Shown here: positions 8,141 to 16,435 of the stretch, piece by piece
How positions within the stretch are numbered: position 1 is the stretch's first letter
Layout of the letters: the number at the start of each line of letters is the position of its first letter
Source of the DNA: Halococcus qingdaonensis
Lineage (GTDB): Archaea; Halobacteriota; Halobacteria; Halobacteriales; Halococcaceae
Direction of reading: 5' to 3'
DNA length: 64,000 nt
Assembly (NCBI RefSeq): GCF_024508235.1
Contig: NZ_CP101943.1
Location: 1,054,001-1,118,000, forward strand
Position numbers and translations under genes: made by a program
Notes under the pieces: model-generated
What the model was told of the DNA's origin: nothing
Seen by the model: the letters and a program-made list of their open reading frames with translations, nothing else
The model's database searches: none

Positions 8141-8623
8141 ATGACAATACGTGAGGCCGCGACCGACGATGCCGAGGCGATCACGGCGATCGCACGGGAG
8201 TCGTGGAGCCACGACTATCCCGACATCCTGAGCCGCGACACGGCCGAACAGGGTGTCGAGGAGTGGTACGCGCCCGAAACAATCAGGACTGAGATCGACA
8301 GCGACGACGCGGTCGTGCCGGTGGCCGAGCGCGACGGCGAGGTGGTGGGGTTCGCCCATGCCGTCGGGGACGGGACCGGCGGCACGGTTCTCAGAGTCTA
8401 CGTCGCGCCCGACCACCGGGGCGACGGCATCGGCAGCGGTCTGCTCGACCATGCCCGCCAGCGGCTCGTCGACCGCGGTGCCGGGCGGCTGCGGGCGATG
8501 GTGCTCGCCGACAACGAGCCGGGAAACGAGTTCTACCGTCGACTCGGGTTCGAACTGCGCGAGCGAAACGAGACCCGCATCGGTGGGGAGACCTACCGGG
8601 AGAACGTCTACCTCGATGTCTGA
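8141..8623 (+). CDS. GNAT family N-acetyltransferase
   Basis: A 160-residue single-domain GNAT protein starting MTIREAATDDAEAI. The acetyl-CoA pyrophosphate-binding motif A is clear (VYVAPDHRGDGIGSGLL), as is the motif B region with NEPGNEFYRRLGF. The first ATG after an AT-rich segment (8110-8140) was chosen; longer in-frame options add residues unlike GNAT proteins. Substrate unknown (amine, amino acid, N-terminus or small molecule). Monocistronic, in a divergent arrangement with the DUF4177 gene. Confidence 0.85.
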   Translation: MTIREAATDDAEAITAIARESWSHDYPDILSRDTAEQGVEEWYAPETIRTEIDSDDAVVPVAERDGEVVGFAHAVGDGTGGTVLRVYVAPDHRGDGIGSGLLDHARQRLVDRGAGRLRAMVLADNEPGNEFYRRLGFELRERNETRIGGETYRENVYLDV

Positions 8624-8682
8624 GTGGCGCAGCCGATCGACCCGACGACGGGGTGGCGAGCGCGACCGGCGATTCCCAACGG

Positions 8683-8689
8683 CTTAACC
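8683..8689 (+). promoter_or_regulatory. TATA box for eIF1A
   Basis: CTTAACC lies 23-29 nt before the ATG at 8712, the usual spacing for leaderless haloarchaeal transcripts. Confidence 0.55.
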
Positions 8690-8711
8690 GTCTGCCGTTC
8701 CTATCGAGCAC

Positions 8712-8996
8712 ATGAGCGAAGAATCCGGGCGGAAGAACCTCCGCATGCCCGACGACAACGAGGTGTTCGCCGTCGTGACCCAGCACAACGGCGGCAATCA
8801 CGTCCAGCTACGGTGTATGGACGGGAAGGAACGCATGGGTCGGATCCCCGGCCGTATGAAGTATCGCGTCTGGATCAACGAGGGCGACGTCGTGCTCGTC
8901 GAGCCCTGGGACTGGCAGGACGAGAAGGGCACCATCGAGTGGCGCTACTCAGACCAGGACGCCGACCAGCTCCGCCGCGAAGGCCACATCGAATAG
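8712..8996 (+). CDS. eif1A: Translation initiation factor 1A (aIF1A)
   Basis: A 94-residue S1-like OB-fold protein with the aIF1A layout: basic N-terminal tail, [13 protein letters not shown], then a conserved core with [33 protein letters not shown]. It binds the A site of the small ribosomal subunit and helps start-codon selection together with aIF2 and aIF1. Length and sequence are normal for haloarchaea. It converges with the CoA-transferase gene (gap of 5 bp). Confidence 0.95.
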   Translation: MSEESGRKNLRMPDDNEVFAVVTQHNGGNHVQLRCMDGKERMGRIPGRMKYRVWINEGDVVLVEPWDWQDEKGTIEWRYSDQDADQLRREGHIE

Positions 8997-9001
8997 TCGT
9001 T

Positions 9002-10567
9002 TTATTCCGACCGGACGAACTCGGTCAGCGCCATCGGCTCCGCACGGAACAGCCGCGTGTCCATCTCCGAGAGATCGTCGGCGACGGTCGGCGCGAACGC
9101 CATCTGGTCGACGACGTCGCTCTCGACATCGACGCCCGGTGCGATCTCGGTGAGCGTGACTCCTTCGTCACCGAGTTCGAAGACGGCCCGCTCGGTGACG
9201 AAGACGACCGGCTGGTCGGTTTCGAGCGCGTAGTCGCCGCTGAAGGTGACCTGTTCGACGCGCTCGACGAACTTCGGTGCCCCGTCCTCGCCCTCGACGG
9301 CGAGCCGTCCGTCGCCGACGGATATCGACGAGTCGCCGGTCGTGAGCGTGCCACAGAAGACCACCTTCGCGGCGTTCTGGGTGATGTTGATGAACCCGCC
9401 ACAGCCCGGCAGTCGCGAGCCGAACCGGCTGACGTTGACGTTGCCGTCGCGGTCGGCCTGTGCGATGCCGAGATAGCCGATGTCCAGCCCGCCGCCGTCG
9501 TAGAAGTCGAACTGCTCGGGCGAGCTCACGAGCGCGTCGTGGTTGCTGGCCGTCCCGAAGTCGATGCCGCCCGACGGCGAGCCGCCGATGGGGCCCGCTT
9601 CCACAGTTTGAATGATCTCGTCGCTGACGCCGCCGGCGGCCGCGACGGCTGGAATCGCCTCGGGCACGCCGACCCCGAGGTTCACCACGGCGTCGGGCAC
9701 CAACTCCATCGCCGCCCGGCGCGCGATGACCGTCCGCGCGGTCAGCGGCGTTTCCTCGGTCGTCGAGTCGCGCGGTGGCCGGACTTCGCCACTCAGCGCA
9801 CCGCTGTAGTCGGTTCCGTACGTCTGTGCGTGGTCCTCGGTGGGGGCTTCGACGACCGTATCGACGACGATGCCCGGGATATCGACCTCGCGCGCGTCGA
9901 GCGAGCCGGCCTCGGTGACGCGCTCGACCTGTACGATGACGGTCCCGTCGGCGTTGTGGGCGGCCTGTGCGGTCGCCAGCATGTTCGCCGTGAGTGCTTC
10001 GCGCTCCATCGAGACGTTGCCGCGCTCGTCGGCGGTCGTCCCGCGAATCAGCGCGACGTCGGGCGCTATCGCGTGATAGAAGAGATACTCCTCGCCGTCG
10101 AGCGTGACGACCTCGACGAGATCCTCGGTCGTCGCGTCGTTGACCTTCCCGCCCGTTCGCCGCGGATCGACGAACGTTCGCAGTCCGGCGGTCGTCACCG
10201 TCCCCGGTTTGCCGGCCGCGGTGTCGCGCAGCAAGTGGTCCATCGCGCCGAAGGGGAAGTTGTAGGCCTCGACGTCGCCGGCGACGATGCGCTCCATGAG
10301 CTGTGGGACGAACCCCCAGTGGCTGCCGATGACTCTTCCGAGCATCCCGTCGCGTGCGAGATGGGAGACGCCGTTGCCCTGCCGGTCGCCCTCGGCCGCG
10401 GGATGGTACAGCGTGAGGTCGCCGGGCGACCCCGTTCGCGTGTAGCGCTCGCCGAGTGCCGAGAGCAGGTGTTCGGGAATCCCGACGGCGACGAACCCGC
10501 CGACGGCGACCGTATCGCCTGCAGCAATCGACTCGACGGCCGCGTCGGCAGGTCGAACGAGTGACAT
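9002..10567 (-). CDS. Acyl-CoA:acetate/propionate CoA-transferase (fused alpha-beta)
   Basis: This protein of about 521 residues is a type I CoA-transferase with both halves in one chain, like propionate CoA-transferase. The N-terminal half has the GDTVAVGGF glycine loop. The C-terminal half has the catalytic-Glu motif TVEAGPIGG, followed by the SGGIDFG and GCGGFINI segments. The enzyme moves CoA between short acyl-CoAs and acids by a glutamyl-CoA thioester. ATG 10567 is preferred because GGAGG lies 4 nt upstream; an in-frame ATG at 10594 is the alternative. The preceding molybdate transporter operon ends 33-60 bp upstream, so the enzyme may be read through from it, but no functional link is evident. 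Confidence 0.88.
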   Translation of the reverse strand: MSLVRPADAAVESIAAGDTVAVGGFVAVGIPEHLLSALGERYTRTGSPGDLTLYHPAAEGDRQGNGVSHLARDGMLGRVIGSHWGFVPQLMERIVAGDVEAYNFPFGAMDHLLRDTAAGKPGTVTTAGLRTFVDPRRTGGKVNDATTEDLVEVVTLDGEEYLFYHAIAPDVALIRGTTADERGNVSMEREALTANMLATAQAAHNADGTVIVQVERVTEAGSLDAREVDIPGIVVDTVVEAPTEDHAQTYGTDYSGALSGEVRPPRDSTTEETPLTARTVIARRAAMELVPDAVVNLGVGVPEAIPAVAAAGGVSDEIIQTVEAGPIGGSPSGGIDFGTASNHDALVSSPEQFDFYDGGGLDIGYLGIAQADRDGNVNVSRFGSRLPGCGGFINITQNAAKVVFCGTLTTGDSSISVGDGRLAVEGEDGAPKFVERVEQVTFSGDYALETDQPVVFVTERAVFELGDEGVTLTEIAPGVDVESDVVDQMAFAPTVADDLSEMDTRLFRAEPMALTEFVRSE

Positions 10568-10627
10568 ACGTCCTCCGTCGCCGTTTCGGGACATAGACGT
10601 GTCGATACCGCCCGCCCGAACGTCGAT

Positions 10628-11695
10628 TCACTGGGGAACGGACTTCGCTCCTGAATATCTCTCGACGCCACCGATGACGTGGATGGCGTCGGCCGGGAGC
10701 GCCAGCCGAGTCCGCTCGCGCTCGTCGAGTCCCGTACGCTCGTAGGCGGGCGGCGAGAGCGCGAGGCGCACGGCCTCGTCGCCCCCATCGGGCACGATGT
10801 CGAGCAGGTGGCCATCACCCTCGAAGACACGTCGGGTGATCGCTCCCTCGAAGGAATTTCTCGTTTCGTCGTCGGCGAGCGTGACGTACTCGGGACGGAC
10901 GCAGAACCAGACCGTATCGCCGTCGGTTGGCCCACCGATGGCGGCGTCGAGCCGGCGGCCGTTCCAGTCGAGTGCGGGGCCCGTTCCGGTTTCGACGACA
11001 TCTCCCCGAAACAGGTTGGTGCTCCCGGTGAACGAGGCGACGAACGGCGTCGCGGGATGGGCGAACACTTCGTCGGGCGTGTCGAGTTGAAGGAGTTCCC
11101 CGTCGGCGATCACCGCGAGTCGGTCGCCGATAGCGGTCGCTTCGCGCTGGTCGTGGGTGACGTAGACGACGGGCACGTCGAGCGAGGCGAGCAGCGGGCG
11201 GAGCTCGTCCCGGAGCCGGCGCTTGATCGGTGCGTCGAGGTTGGCGAGCGGTTCGTCGAGCAGAAGCGCATCGGGATCGGCTGCCAGCGAACGCGCGAGC
11301 GCGACCCGCTGGCGCTCGCCGCCCGACAGCGTGTCCGCGCGCTGGTCGAGAACGTCACCGATTTCGAGCGCGTCGGCGAGCTCTTCCACCCGCCTCTCGG
11401 AGCGAGCGGCGTAGGCGACGTTCTCGCGAGCGGTCATATGGGGGAACAGTGCACCGTCCTGGAAGACCAGAACTGTGCCACGTTTTTCAGGTGGTTGCCC
11501 GGTGAGATCAAGCCCGTCGAGCGAGATCGTCCCGGCGTCGGGGGTGAGCATGCCCGCGATCGCCGAAAGGAGGGTGGTCTTGCCACAGCCCGATGGCCCG
11601 AGTACCGAGAGCACTTCCTCGCCGACCGTGAGGTCGATCGGGCCGAGCTCGAACGCGCCGTGGGATTTCCGTACGCCGTCGACGACGAGCGTCAT
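10628..11695 (-). CDS. wtpC: Molybdate/tungstate ABC transporter ATP-binding protein
   Basis: A 355-residue ABC ATPase beginning MTLVVDGVRKSHG. Walker A is GPSGCGKTT, the Q-loop region is VFQDGALFPHM, the signature is LSGGERQRVALARSL, Walker B is LLLDEP, and the switch His is in THDQREAT. A C-terminal TOBE-type domain follows (about residues 265-355), as in ModC/WtpC/CysA-type subunits. The start at 11695 overlaps the permease stop by four bases. Together with the permease and binding protein it makes a complete importer. ModC and WtpC cannot be told apart from sequence alone, so the symbol is provisional. Confidence 0.88.
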   Translation of the reverse strand: MTLVVDGVRKSHGAFELGPIDLTVGEEVLSVLGPSGCGKTTLLSAIAGMLTPDAGTISLDGLDLTGQPPEKRGTVLVFQDGALFPHMTARENVAYAARSERRVEELADALEIGDVLDQRADTLSGGERQRVALARSLAADPDALLLDEPLANLDAPIKRRLRDELRPLLASLDVPVVYVTHDQREATAIGDRLAVIADGELLQLDTPDEVFAHPATPFVASFTGSTNLFRGDVVETGTGPALDWNGRRLDAAIGGPTDGDTVWFCVRPEYVTLADDETRNSFEGAITRRVFEGDGHLLDIVPDGGDEAVRLALSPPAYERTGLDERERTRLALPADAIHVIGGVERYSGAKSVPQ

Positions 11696-12507
11696 TGCCA
11701 CGGGTTGGCCGCGACGGTGTTGAGCACGGCGAGCGCCGCGACCGAGATGAGCAGGAGGAGGATCGCGATCGGATAGGCGTTGTCGAGCCCGAGCTCGATG
11801 AACGAGACCCAGATCTGGACCGGCATCGTCCGTGGGTAGTACGAGAGCATCATCGTCGCGCCGAACTCGCCCATCGCGCGCGCGAAGGTGAGCGTCACGC
11901 CGGCGGCGATCCCCGGCATGGCGAGCGGCAGCGTCACGTTCCGGGCGGTCGTCCACCGCCCCTTGCCGAGCGAGCGCGAGGCGTGTTCGAGGGTTCGATC
12001 GACGCCCTCGAAGGCCGCCTTCGCCGTGACGACGACGAACGGCGAGGCGACGAACGTCTGAGCGAGCACCACGCCGGCGAGCGAGCGCGTGAGCGGAACG
12101 CCGGCGCTGGCCGCGGCCTTGCCGATGGGTGCACCGGGGCCGAACACCGTGAGCAGGACGATACCGCCGACGGTCGGCGGGAGCACCAGGGGGAGGACGA
12201 CGACCCCCAGCACGGCGTTCGTCCAGCGCGACTCGCTCCGCGCGAGCCAGTACGCGAGCGGCAGGCCGAAGACGGTGGCGACGGTCGTGCTGATCGACGC
12301 CGCCAGCACCGACGTCGTCGCCGCGTCCACGACCGTCGAGTCGGTCATCCGGGCGATGACCTCACCCGGCGGTACCGACAGGAACAGCGAGATCAGCGGC
12401 GCGAGATAGTAGAGACAGAGCACGCCGCCGAGGACGAGCGCGACGGTGAGCCAGTCGAAGCCGAGCAGCGTCGTCCGTGATCGTGCCGTGTCGGAGCGTG
12501 TCGCCAT
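11692..12507 (-). CDS. wtpB: Molybdate/tungstate ABC transporter permease
   Basis: A 271-residue integral membrane protein with about six membrane segments and the binding-protein-dependent transport motif EHASRSLGKGRWTTARNVTLP (EAA loop). This loop contacts the ATPase. The MGEFGATMMLSYYPRTMP segment is characteristic of molybdate/tungstate/sulfate permeases (ModB, WtpB, CysT). It sits between the binding protein and the ATPase: its stop overlaps the ATPase ATG (four bases) and its start directly follows the binding-protein stop. Assignment to Mo/W rather than sulfate rests on the adjacent ModE-like regulator with its TOBE domain. Confidence 0.88.
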   Translation of the reverse strand: MATRSDTARSRTTLLGFDWLTVALVLGGVLCLYYLAPLISLFLSVPPGEVIARMTDSTVVDAATTSVLAASISTTVATVFGLPLAYWLARSESRWTNAVLGVVVLPLVLPPTVGGIVLLTVFGPGAPIGKAAASAGVPLTRSLAGVVLAQTFVASPFVVVTAKAAFEGVDRTLEHASRSLGKGRWTTARNVTLPLAMPGIAAGVTLTFARAMGEFGATMMLSYYPRTMPVQIWVSFIELGLDNAYPIAILLLLISVAALAVLNTVAANPWQ

Positions 12508-13668
12508 TCAGATCAGGAGGGTGATGTCCGATACCGTCGAGGATAGTTCCACCGAGCTCCCGCCGAGCGCGGATTGGGGTCCCGCGGTTTCGGTGCTGCC
12601 GGAGCGATTTCCGGCGGACTGCGTTCCACCGGATTCGCTACCACCTGAGCCACCGGTCGCCCGTTGCACACGCTGTGGCACGTCCCCCTCGTACATCGGG
12701 AACTGGTCACGCAGGAGGAACCCGTGTTCATCGAGGTAGTCACCGGTCGTGTGGGCGGCGAACACGTCGAGAGCGGCGTCACTCATCTTCCGGATCGTCG
12801 ACCCGTAGCTGATGAGCCCTCCCTGAACCATCTGATCGGTCGGAAGCGTGTACGAGACCGTCGAATACCACTCCTCGTCGTACTGTGGATTGCTGAGATC
12901 GATCCGATCGGGGAGATCGATATACTCGTAGTCGCGCTCGACGGCCATGTTGCGGTAGGCGATGGCGGCGTCGATCGACCCGCTCTCGAACTGACTGATG
13001 AGCGCCGTCTCGGGGAAGATCTGATTCTTCTGCAGTATCTTCTCTCGGAGGTTCGACGCGTTGTCGTAGTACCGCGAGGCGAGTTCGAGGGTGAACAGCG
13101 CGCGATAGCCGAGCGGGTCCTGATCCGGATCGGTACGGCCGATGCGCACGTCGTCGCTGGCCAACGCATCGTACCAGTTTTCGGAACCCGCCTCGGCGAG
13201 GCGCTTGCCACCCTCGGTGTCGGGGTTGTAGGCGATGACGACGGCGTTGCTCGTGAACACCGAGTGCCAGGGCGGTGAGAGAGGTTCCTCGAACAGTGCC
13301 ACGTCGGCGACGCTCACGATGTCGGGATCGCGCTTGCCCTCGTCGATCATGCGCGCGACCGTCGCCGATCCGTGGGCCTCGACGTTCACCGGGACGTCGA
13401 CGGCGGGTTCGAGACCGTTCGACAGCGCGTTCTGGAGGCTGCCGGCCGCGAGAATCGCGATCGTCGTCGATGTTCCGCTACCGCCACCGCCGTTCGTGCT
13501 GGTACTGGAACCATCGCTTGCGGTGCCCGAACCGTTGGCGGTGCCGGTGGGGTCGCCGCTGCCGACACAGCCCGCCACGCCCGCGAGTCCGACTGCACCG
13601 GCCGCTCCGGCCGCCCGCAGGAGGTCACGGCGCGAGCGCCCGCCGGACCGTTGTTCTCTCATAGACAT
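12508..13668 (-). CDS. wtpA: Molybdate/tungstate-binding lipoprotein
   Basis: A 386-residue Tat lipoprotein with signal RSRRDLLRAAG and lipobox LAGVAGC, then a Gly/Ser/Thr-rich linker. The type II periplasmic-binding fold starts at AILAAGSL, where the Ser after the Ala-Gly contacts the oxyanion in WtpA/ModA, and continues with NVEAHGSATVARMI and the YNP motif AVVIAYNPDT. An unusual C-terminal tail of about 60 residues, Ser/Gly/Thr-rich, follows the binding domain. The first ATG (13668) is preferred over the one at 13662 because AAGGAG is 6 nt upstream. First gene of an A-B-C operon. Confidence 0.88.
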   Translation of the reverse strand: MSMREQRSGGRSRRDLLRAAGAAGAVGLAGVAGCVGSGDPTGTANGSGTASDGSSTSTNGGGGSGTSTTIAILAAGSLQNALSNGLEPAVDVPVNVEAHGSATVARMIDEGKRDPDIVSVADVALFEEPLSPPWHSVFTSNAVVIAYNPDTEGGKRLAEAGSENWYDALASDDVRIGRTDPDQDPLGYRALFTLELASRYYDNASNLREKILQKNQIFPETALISQFESGSIDAAIAYRNMAVERDYEYIDLPDRIDLSNPQYDEEWYSTVSYTLPTDQMVQGGLISYGSTIRKMSDAALDVFAAHTTGDYLDEHGFLLRDQFPMYEGDVPQRVQRATGGSGGSESGGTQSAGNRSGSTETAGPQSALGGSSVELSSTVSDITLLI

Positions 13669-13688
13669 AACCCTCTCCTTCCGGCCCC

Positions 13689-13720
13689 GTGATAAGCGTT
13701 TTGCCGGTTCGCACGAACCG
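13689..13720. promoter_or_regulatory. Divergent wtpA/modE-like promoter with inverted repeat
   Basis: The divergent gap is only 57 bp. GTGATAAGCG (13689-13698) can serve as a TATA box in both directions, about 27 nt from each start codon. A perfect 7-bp inverted repeat, CGGTTCG-CA-CGAACCG (13705-13720), ends 5 nt before the regulator ATG, a position where a bound protein would block initiation. It is a plausible operator for the ModE-like protein itself. Confidence 0.5.
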
Positions 13721-13725
13721 ACCGC

Positions 13726-14442
13726 ATGGACCTCGACGCGGGCTTCGACGCACAGCTCGACAAATCGGGGGTGGAGTTCGACGAGCGCGACGCGGGCCTC
13801 CTCCGGGCGATCGACGACCACGGCTCGCTCAACGCCGCTGCCGGCGCGCTCGGGCGGTCGTACTCGCGCTCGCAGCGCCGCGTCGTCGAACTGGAGGAGG
13901 CGTTCGGCCCGCTGGTCGCGCGCGAACGGGGCGGCACCGGTGGCGGCGGCAGCACGCTGACCGACGGTGCTCGCGACCTCCTCGTGGCGTTCGAGCGCCT
14001 CACCGCCGAGTTCACGGGCGTCGCCGAGGTCGAGGAGACGGTGCTCGACGGAACGGTCGTCGAACGCGACGGCGAACTCGCCACCGTCGAGACACCCGCT
14101 GGAACCGTCCGCGCGATCGTTCCCACAGGAAGCCGTCGGGTCCGTCTCGCCATCCGCGCCGATGCCGTCACGCTCCACACGCCCGGGGCGCTGCCAGACC
14201 GCGAGACCAGCGCCCGCAATCGGTTTCAGGGGGAGGTCACTGCCATCGAGAGCGGCGACGCGCTCGCCCGCGTCGCGCTCGATATCGGAACCGACGCACG
14301 GCTGACCGCGCTCGTGACGCGCGAGAGCATCGCGACGCTCGCACTCTCGCTTGGCAGCGAGGCGGTCGCCTCGTTCAAGGCGACGGCGACGCGGGCGATT
14401 CCGGCGCAGCAGGGAACGTCCGACGAACGGACTGACGACTGA
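13726..14442 (+). CDS. ModE-like molybdate/tungstate-responsive regulator (HTH + TOBE)
   Basis: A 238-residue protein with a LysR/ModE-type winged helix at the N-terminus (about residues 20-90). It has the pattern GLLRAIDDHGSLNAAAGALGRSYSRSQRRV and a Gly-rich wing (GGTGGGGS). TOBE/Mop-like oxyanion-binding segments follow (about residues 105-230), with LAIRADAVTLHTP and a second NRFQGEVTAIESGD unit. ModE dimers bind molybdate or tungstate through TOBE domains and repress the importer when the metal is plentiful. It is divergent from the importer operon across a 57-bp promoter, which supports direct control. Confidence 0.88.
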   Translation: MDLDAGFDAQLDKSGVEFDERDAGLLRAIDDHGSLNAAAGALGRSYSRSQRRVVELEEAFGPLVARERGGTGGGGSTLTDGARDLLVAFERLTAEFTGVAEVEETVLDGTVVERDGELATVETPAGTVRAIVPTGSRRVRLAIRADAVTLHTPGALPDRETSARNRFQGEVTAIESGDALARVALDIGTDARLTALVTRESIATLALSLGSEAVASFKATATRAIPAQQGTSDERTDD

Positions 14443-14499
14443 GTGGTGATTTCGGTCGGTGACCGAAAACGGCAGTTCGTCAGGAGAGGGAAAGACTAC

Positions 14500-15768
14500 T
14501 TAGTCGGACAGCAGCGAGCGGGGACCGGGGAGCAGCTGGCCGATGAGTTCGCGGTGTTCGGCGACGAAATCACGGAACAGGGGGATGTCGCCGACGTGGA
14601 AGAGCTTCGCCAGCGCGAGCGGGTTGCCCGCGTTGGCCGACGAGAGCGTGTCGCTGCTGAGCCGGCGGAGGTCGCGGATGAAGCGGTTGTACCGCTCGGT
14701 CGGGGCGTAGTAGATCAGATGTGTCATGAGCAGCCGCATCGCCGCCTTCGGGGCCACGTTGCGGTGCCAGAGCATGTCGTAGATCGTCATCTCGTCGGCG
14801 GAGGTATCCATCCGGCCGGTGAAACAGCGATCAGCCGTAACGGCCGCCGCACGGCCCGAGCGCATGCACTTGTCGATGCCCTGTCCCCAGAGCGGATCGA
14901 TCGAGGGGACGGTGTCGCCGATCGCCATGAACCGATCGGTGCTGAGCTGTTTCGGCGGCTGGATGTGCGCCGACCCGCGATGCTGACTGTCGTCGATGCG
15001 GGTGGCTTCGGCGAACCGGGGATCGTCGTCGAGCCAGCCCGTGAGCGCGTCGTCGATACGGACGCGGTCGTCGTCGGGGCCGTACTTGTCGTTCTGGATG
15101 AAACAGAGCCCGACCTTCGCCGTGTCCGCGCCGGTGTGGAAGATCCACGCGTAGCCGCCCGGCGCGAGATCGTGATCGAGGCGGAGCATCATCGAATCGT
15201 TGAGATCGGCGTAGCCGGGATGGTCGAGCGCCACGCCCTCGTACTCCCACTCGATGCCGATCGCCTGGCGTTTCCGTTCGAGATCGCTCACTCCGAGAGC
15301 CTTCGCCAGCGGCGCGGCCGGCCCGGTGGCATCGATCACGATGTCGGCGTACACCTCCTCGCCGCCGTCGTAGCGCACGCCAGCGATCTCGTCGTTCTCC
15401 ACGATGGGCTGTGAGACCCGGGAGTCGAAGCGGTAGGTTGCGCCGTGATCACGGCCGTCACGGACGAGATAGCGCTTGAAGTCGGCGAACTCCAGCACTG
15501 CGCCAGGTTGGGTCATCTGGAAGTTCTCGTCGGGCGATTCGAGGACGACGCTGTCGGTGTAGTGCATCACCACGTCGTCGGGGATGCCGAACGAACCCAT
15601 CATCGAGGGGAAGGTCCCGCCGGTGGACTTGTTGCTCTGGGCGGGGAACGTCCCCTCGGGTTCGGTCTCCAGGACGAGCACTTCGTAGCCGCGCTCGGCG
15701 AGATCCCTGGCACACTGTGCACCAGCGGGACCCGCGCCGGCGATGACGACGTCGTATCGCTCGGACAT
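14500..15768 (-). CDS. FAD-dependent geranylgeranyl-reductase-family oxidoreductase
   Basis: A 422-residue flavoprotein starting MSERYDVVIAGAGPAGAQCA, a classic GxGxxG FAD-binding fold. The second FAD motif is AIGDTVPSIDPLWGQGID. It belongs to the geranylgeranyl reductase/digeranylgeranylglycerophospholipid reductase superfamily, whose members saturate isoprenoid chains of archaeal lipids, carotenoids or menaquinone; halogenases and hydroxylases share the fold. ATG 15768 is chosen because the Rossmann fold begins there. Monocistronic, convergent with the ModE-like gene. The exact substrate is not deducible. Confidence 0.8.
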   Translation of the reverse strand: MSERYDVVIAGAGPAGAQCARDLAERGYEVLVLETEPEGTFPAQSNKSTGGTFPSMMGSFGIPDDVVMHYTDSVVLESPDENFQMTQPGAVLEFADFKRYLVRDGRDHGATYRFDSRVSQPIVENDEIAGVRYDGGEEVYADIVIDATGPAAPLAKALGVSDLERKRQAIGIEWEYEGVALDHPGYADLNDSMMLRLDHDLAPGGYAWIFHTGADTAKVGLCFIQNDKYGPDDDRVRIDDALTGWLDDDPRFAEATRIDDSQHRGSAHIQPPKQLSTDRFMAIGDTVPSIDPLWGQGIDKCMRSGRAAAVTADRCFTGRMDTSADEMTIYDMLWHRNVAPKAAMRLLMTHLIYYAPTERYNRFIRDLRRLSSDTLSSANAGNPLALAKLFHVGDIPLFRDFVAEHRELIGQLLPGPRSLLSD

Positions 15769-15831
15769 GAACGCCGTTCGGATCGGTGTGCTATTTAGTC
15801 TTGCTGGCCGCACCCGCCGTGTGCCTGTGAC

Positions 15832-16287
15832 TCACTCCCGATAGCCTTTGCGGAAGCTCCGGAACTCGCTCCGATGTGACTCCTCGTCGCTGAGGATGTC
15901 GATCGCGAGGTCCTCGGTCACCGGATCGTCGGCCTCGCGCGCGGCCTCCAGCAGCGACCGGTAGGTGTCGATGGCGTCCTGTTCGTATTCGATCACGCCG
16001 TCGATCACGCTCAGAACGTCGGCGGTATCGTCGGGCGGCTGAAGCGCCTCCTGTTCCGGTTCGAATTCGAAGGAGGCCGGCGGCTGGGCGTCGAGTTCCT
16101 TCAGACGCTTGCCGAGGCGCTCGGCGTGGAGCAGCTCCTCCTGTTTGGCATCGGTACGAAGGCTGTCCTTGACCTCGGCGGCGCTGACGCCGTCGAGCAC
16201 CGACGCGTTCGTCAGGTAGTTCATCACCGTCTCCATCTCGTCGTTGTAGGCGCTGCGGAGCAGCTCGATCACTCGGTCGTTCGTCAT
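15832..16287 (-). CDS. Ferritin-like (rubrerythrin-type) diiron protein
   Basis: A 151-residue four-helix-bundle protein. Candidate carboxylate and His ligands come in two ExxH-type sets: NDEMETVMNY and QEELLHAERL in the first half, and IEYEQDAIDTY and DEESHRSEF in the second. That is the layout of rubrerythrin/bacterioferritin-like proteins without a rubredoxin tail. The probable role is iron storage or peroxide handling. It is divergent from the cox operon. A CTTATACC box read on the minus strand (16312-16319) lies 25-32 nt upstream of its ATG. Confidence 0.8.
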   Translation of the reverse strand: MTNDRVIELLRSAYNDEMETVMNYLTNASVLDGVSAAEVKDSLRTDAKQEELLHAERLGKRLKELDAQPPASFEFEPEQEALQPPDDTADVLSVIDGVIEYEQDAIDTYRSLLEAAREADDPVTEDLAIDILSDEESHRSEFRSFRKGYRE

Positions 16288-16311
16288 GCTCTCACATACA
16301 CAAACCCATCA

Positions 16312-16319
16312 CTTATACC
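16312..16319 (-). promoter_or_regulatory. TATA box for the ferritin-like gene
   Basis: On the minus strand GGTATAAG lies 25-32 nt upstream of the ATG at 16287, right for a leaderless transcript. The same bases read CTTATACC on the plus strand and might also serve the cox operon with a leader of about 95 nt. Confidence 0.55.
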
Positions 16320-16398
16320 ATTGGTTATTTTTTCTTCACGAATCGGACGTTCCGACCCGTTCTATGGCAATCTTTTTGGTGGTATGGCGACAGTACCG

Positions 16399-16421
16399 TG
16401 TGGGAGTGAGTTACTCCCACA
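16399..16421 (+). promoter_or_regulatory. Hairpin immediately before the cox operon ribosome-binding site
   Basis: TGTGGGAGT (16399-16407) and ACTCCCACA (16413-16421) form a perfect 9-bp inverted repeat with loop GAGTT. GGAG at 16422-16425 follows directly, and coxG starts at 16436. As RNA the stem would end exactly at the ribosome-binding site; as DNA it could be an operator in the leader. Confidence 0.6.
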
Positions 16422-16435
16422 GGAGACACTCACAC

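Noticed and set aside
8624-10564. 646-codon plus-strand frame
   Set aside because: Shadow of the CoA-transferase gene; arginine/aspartate-biased with no domain.
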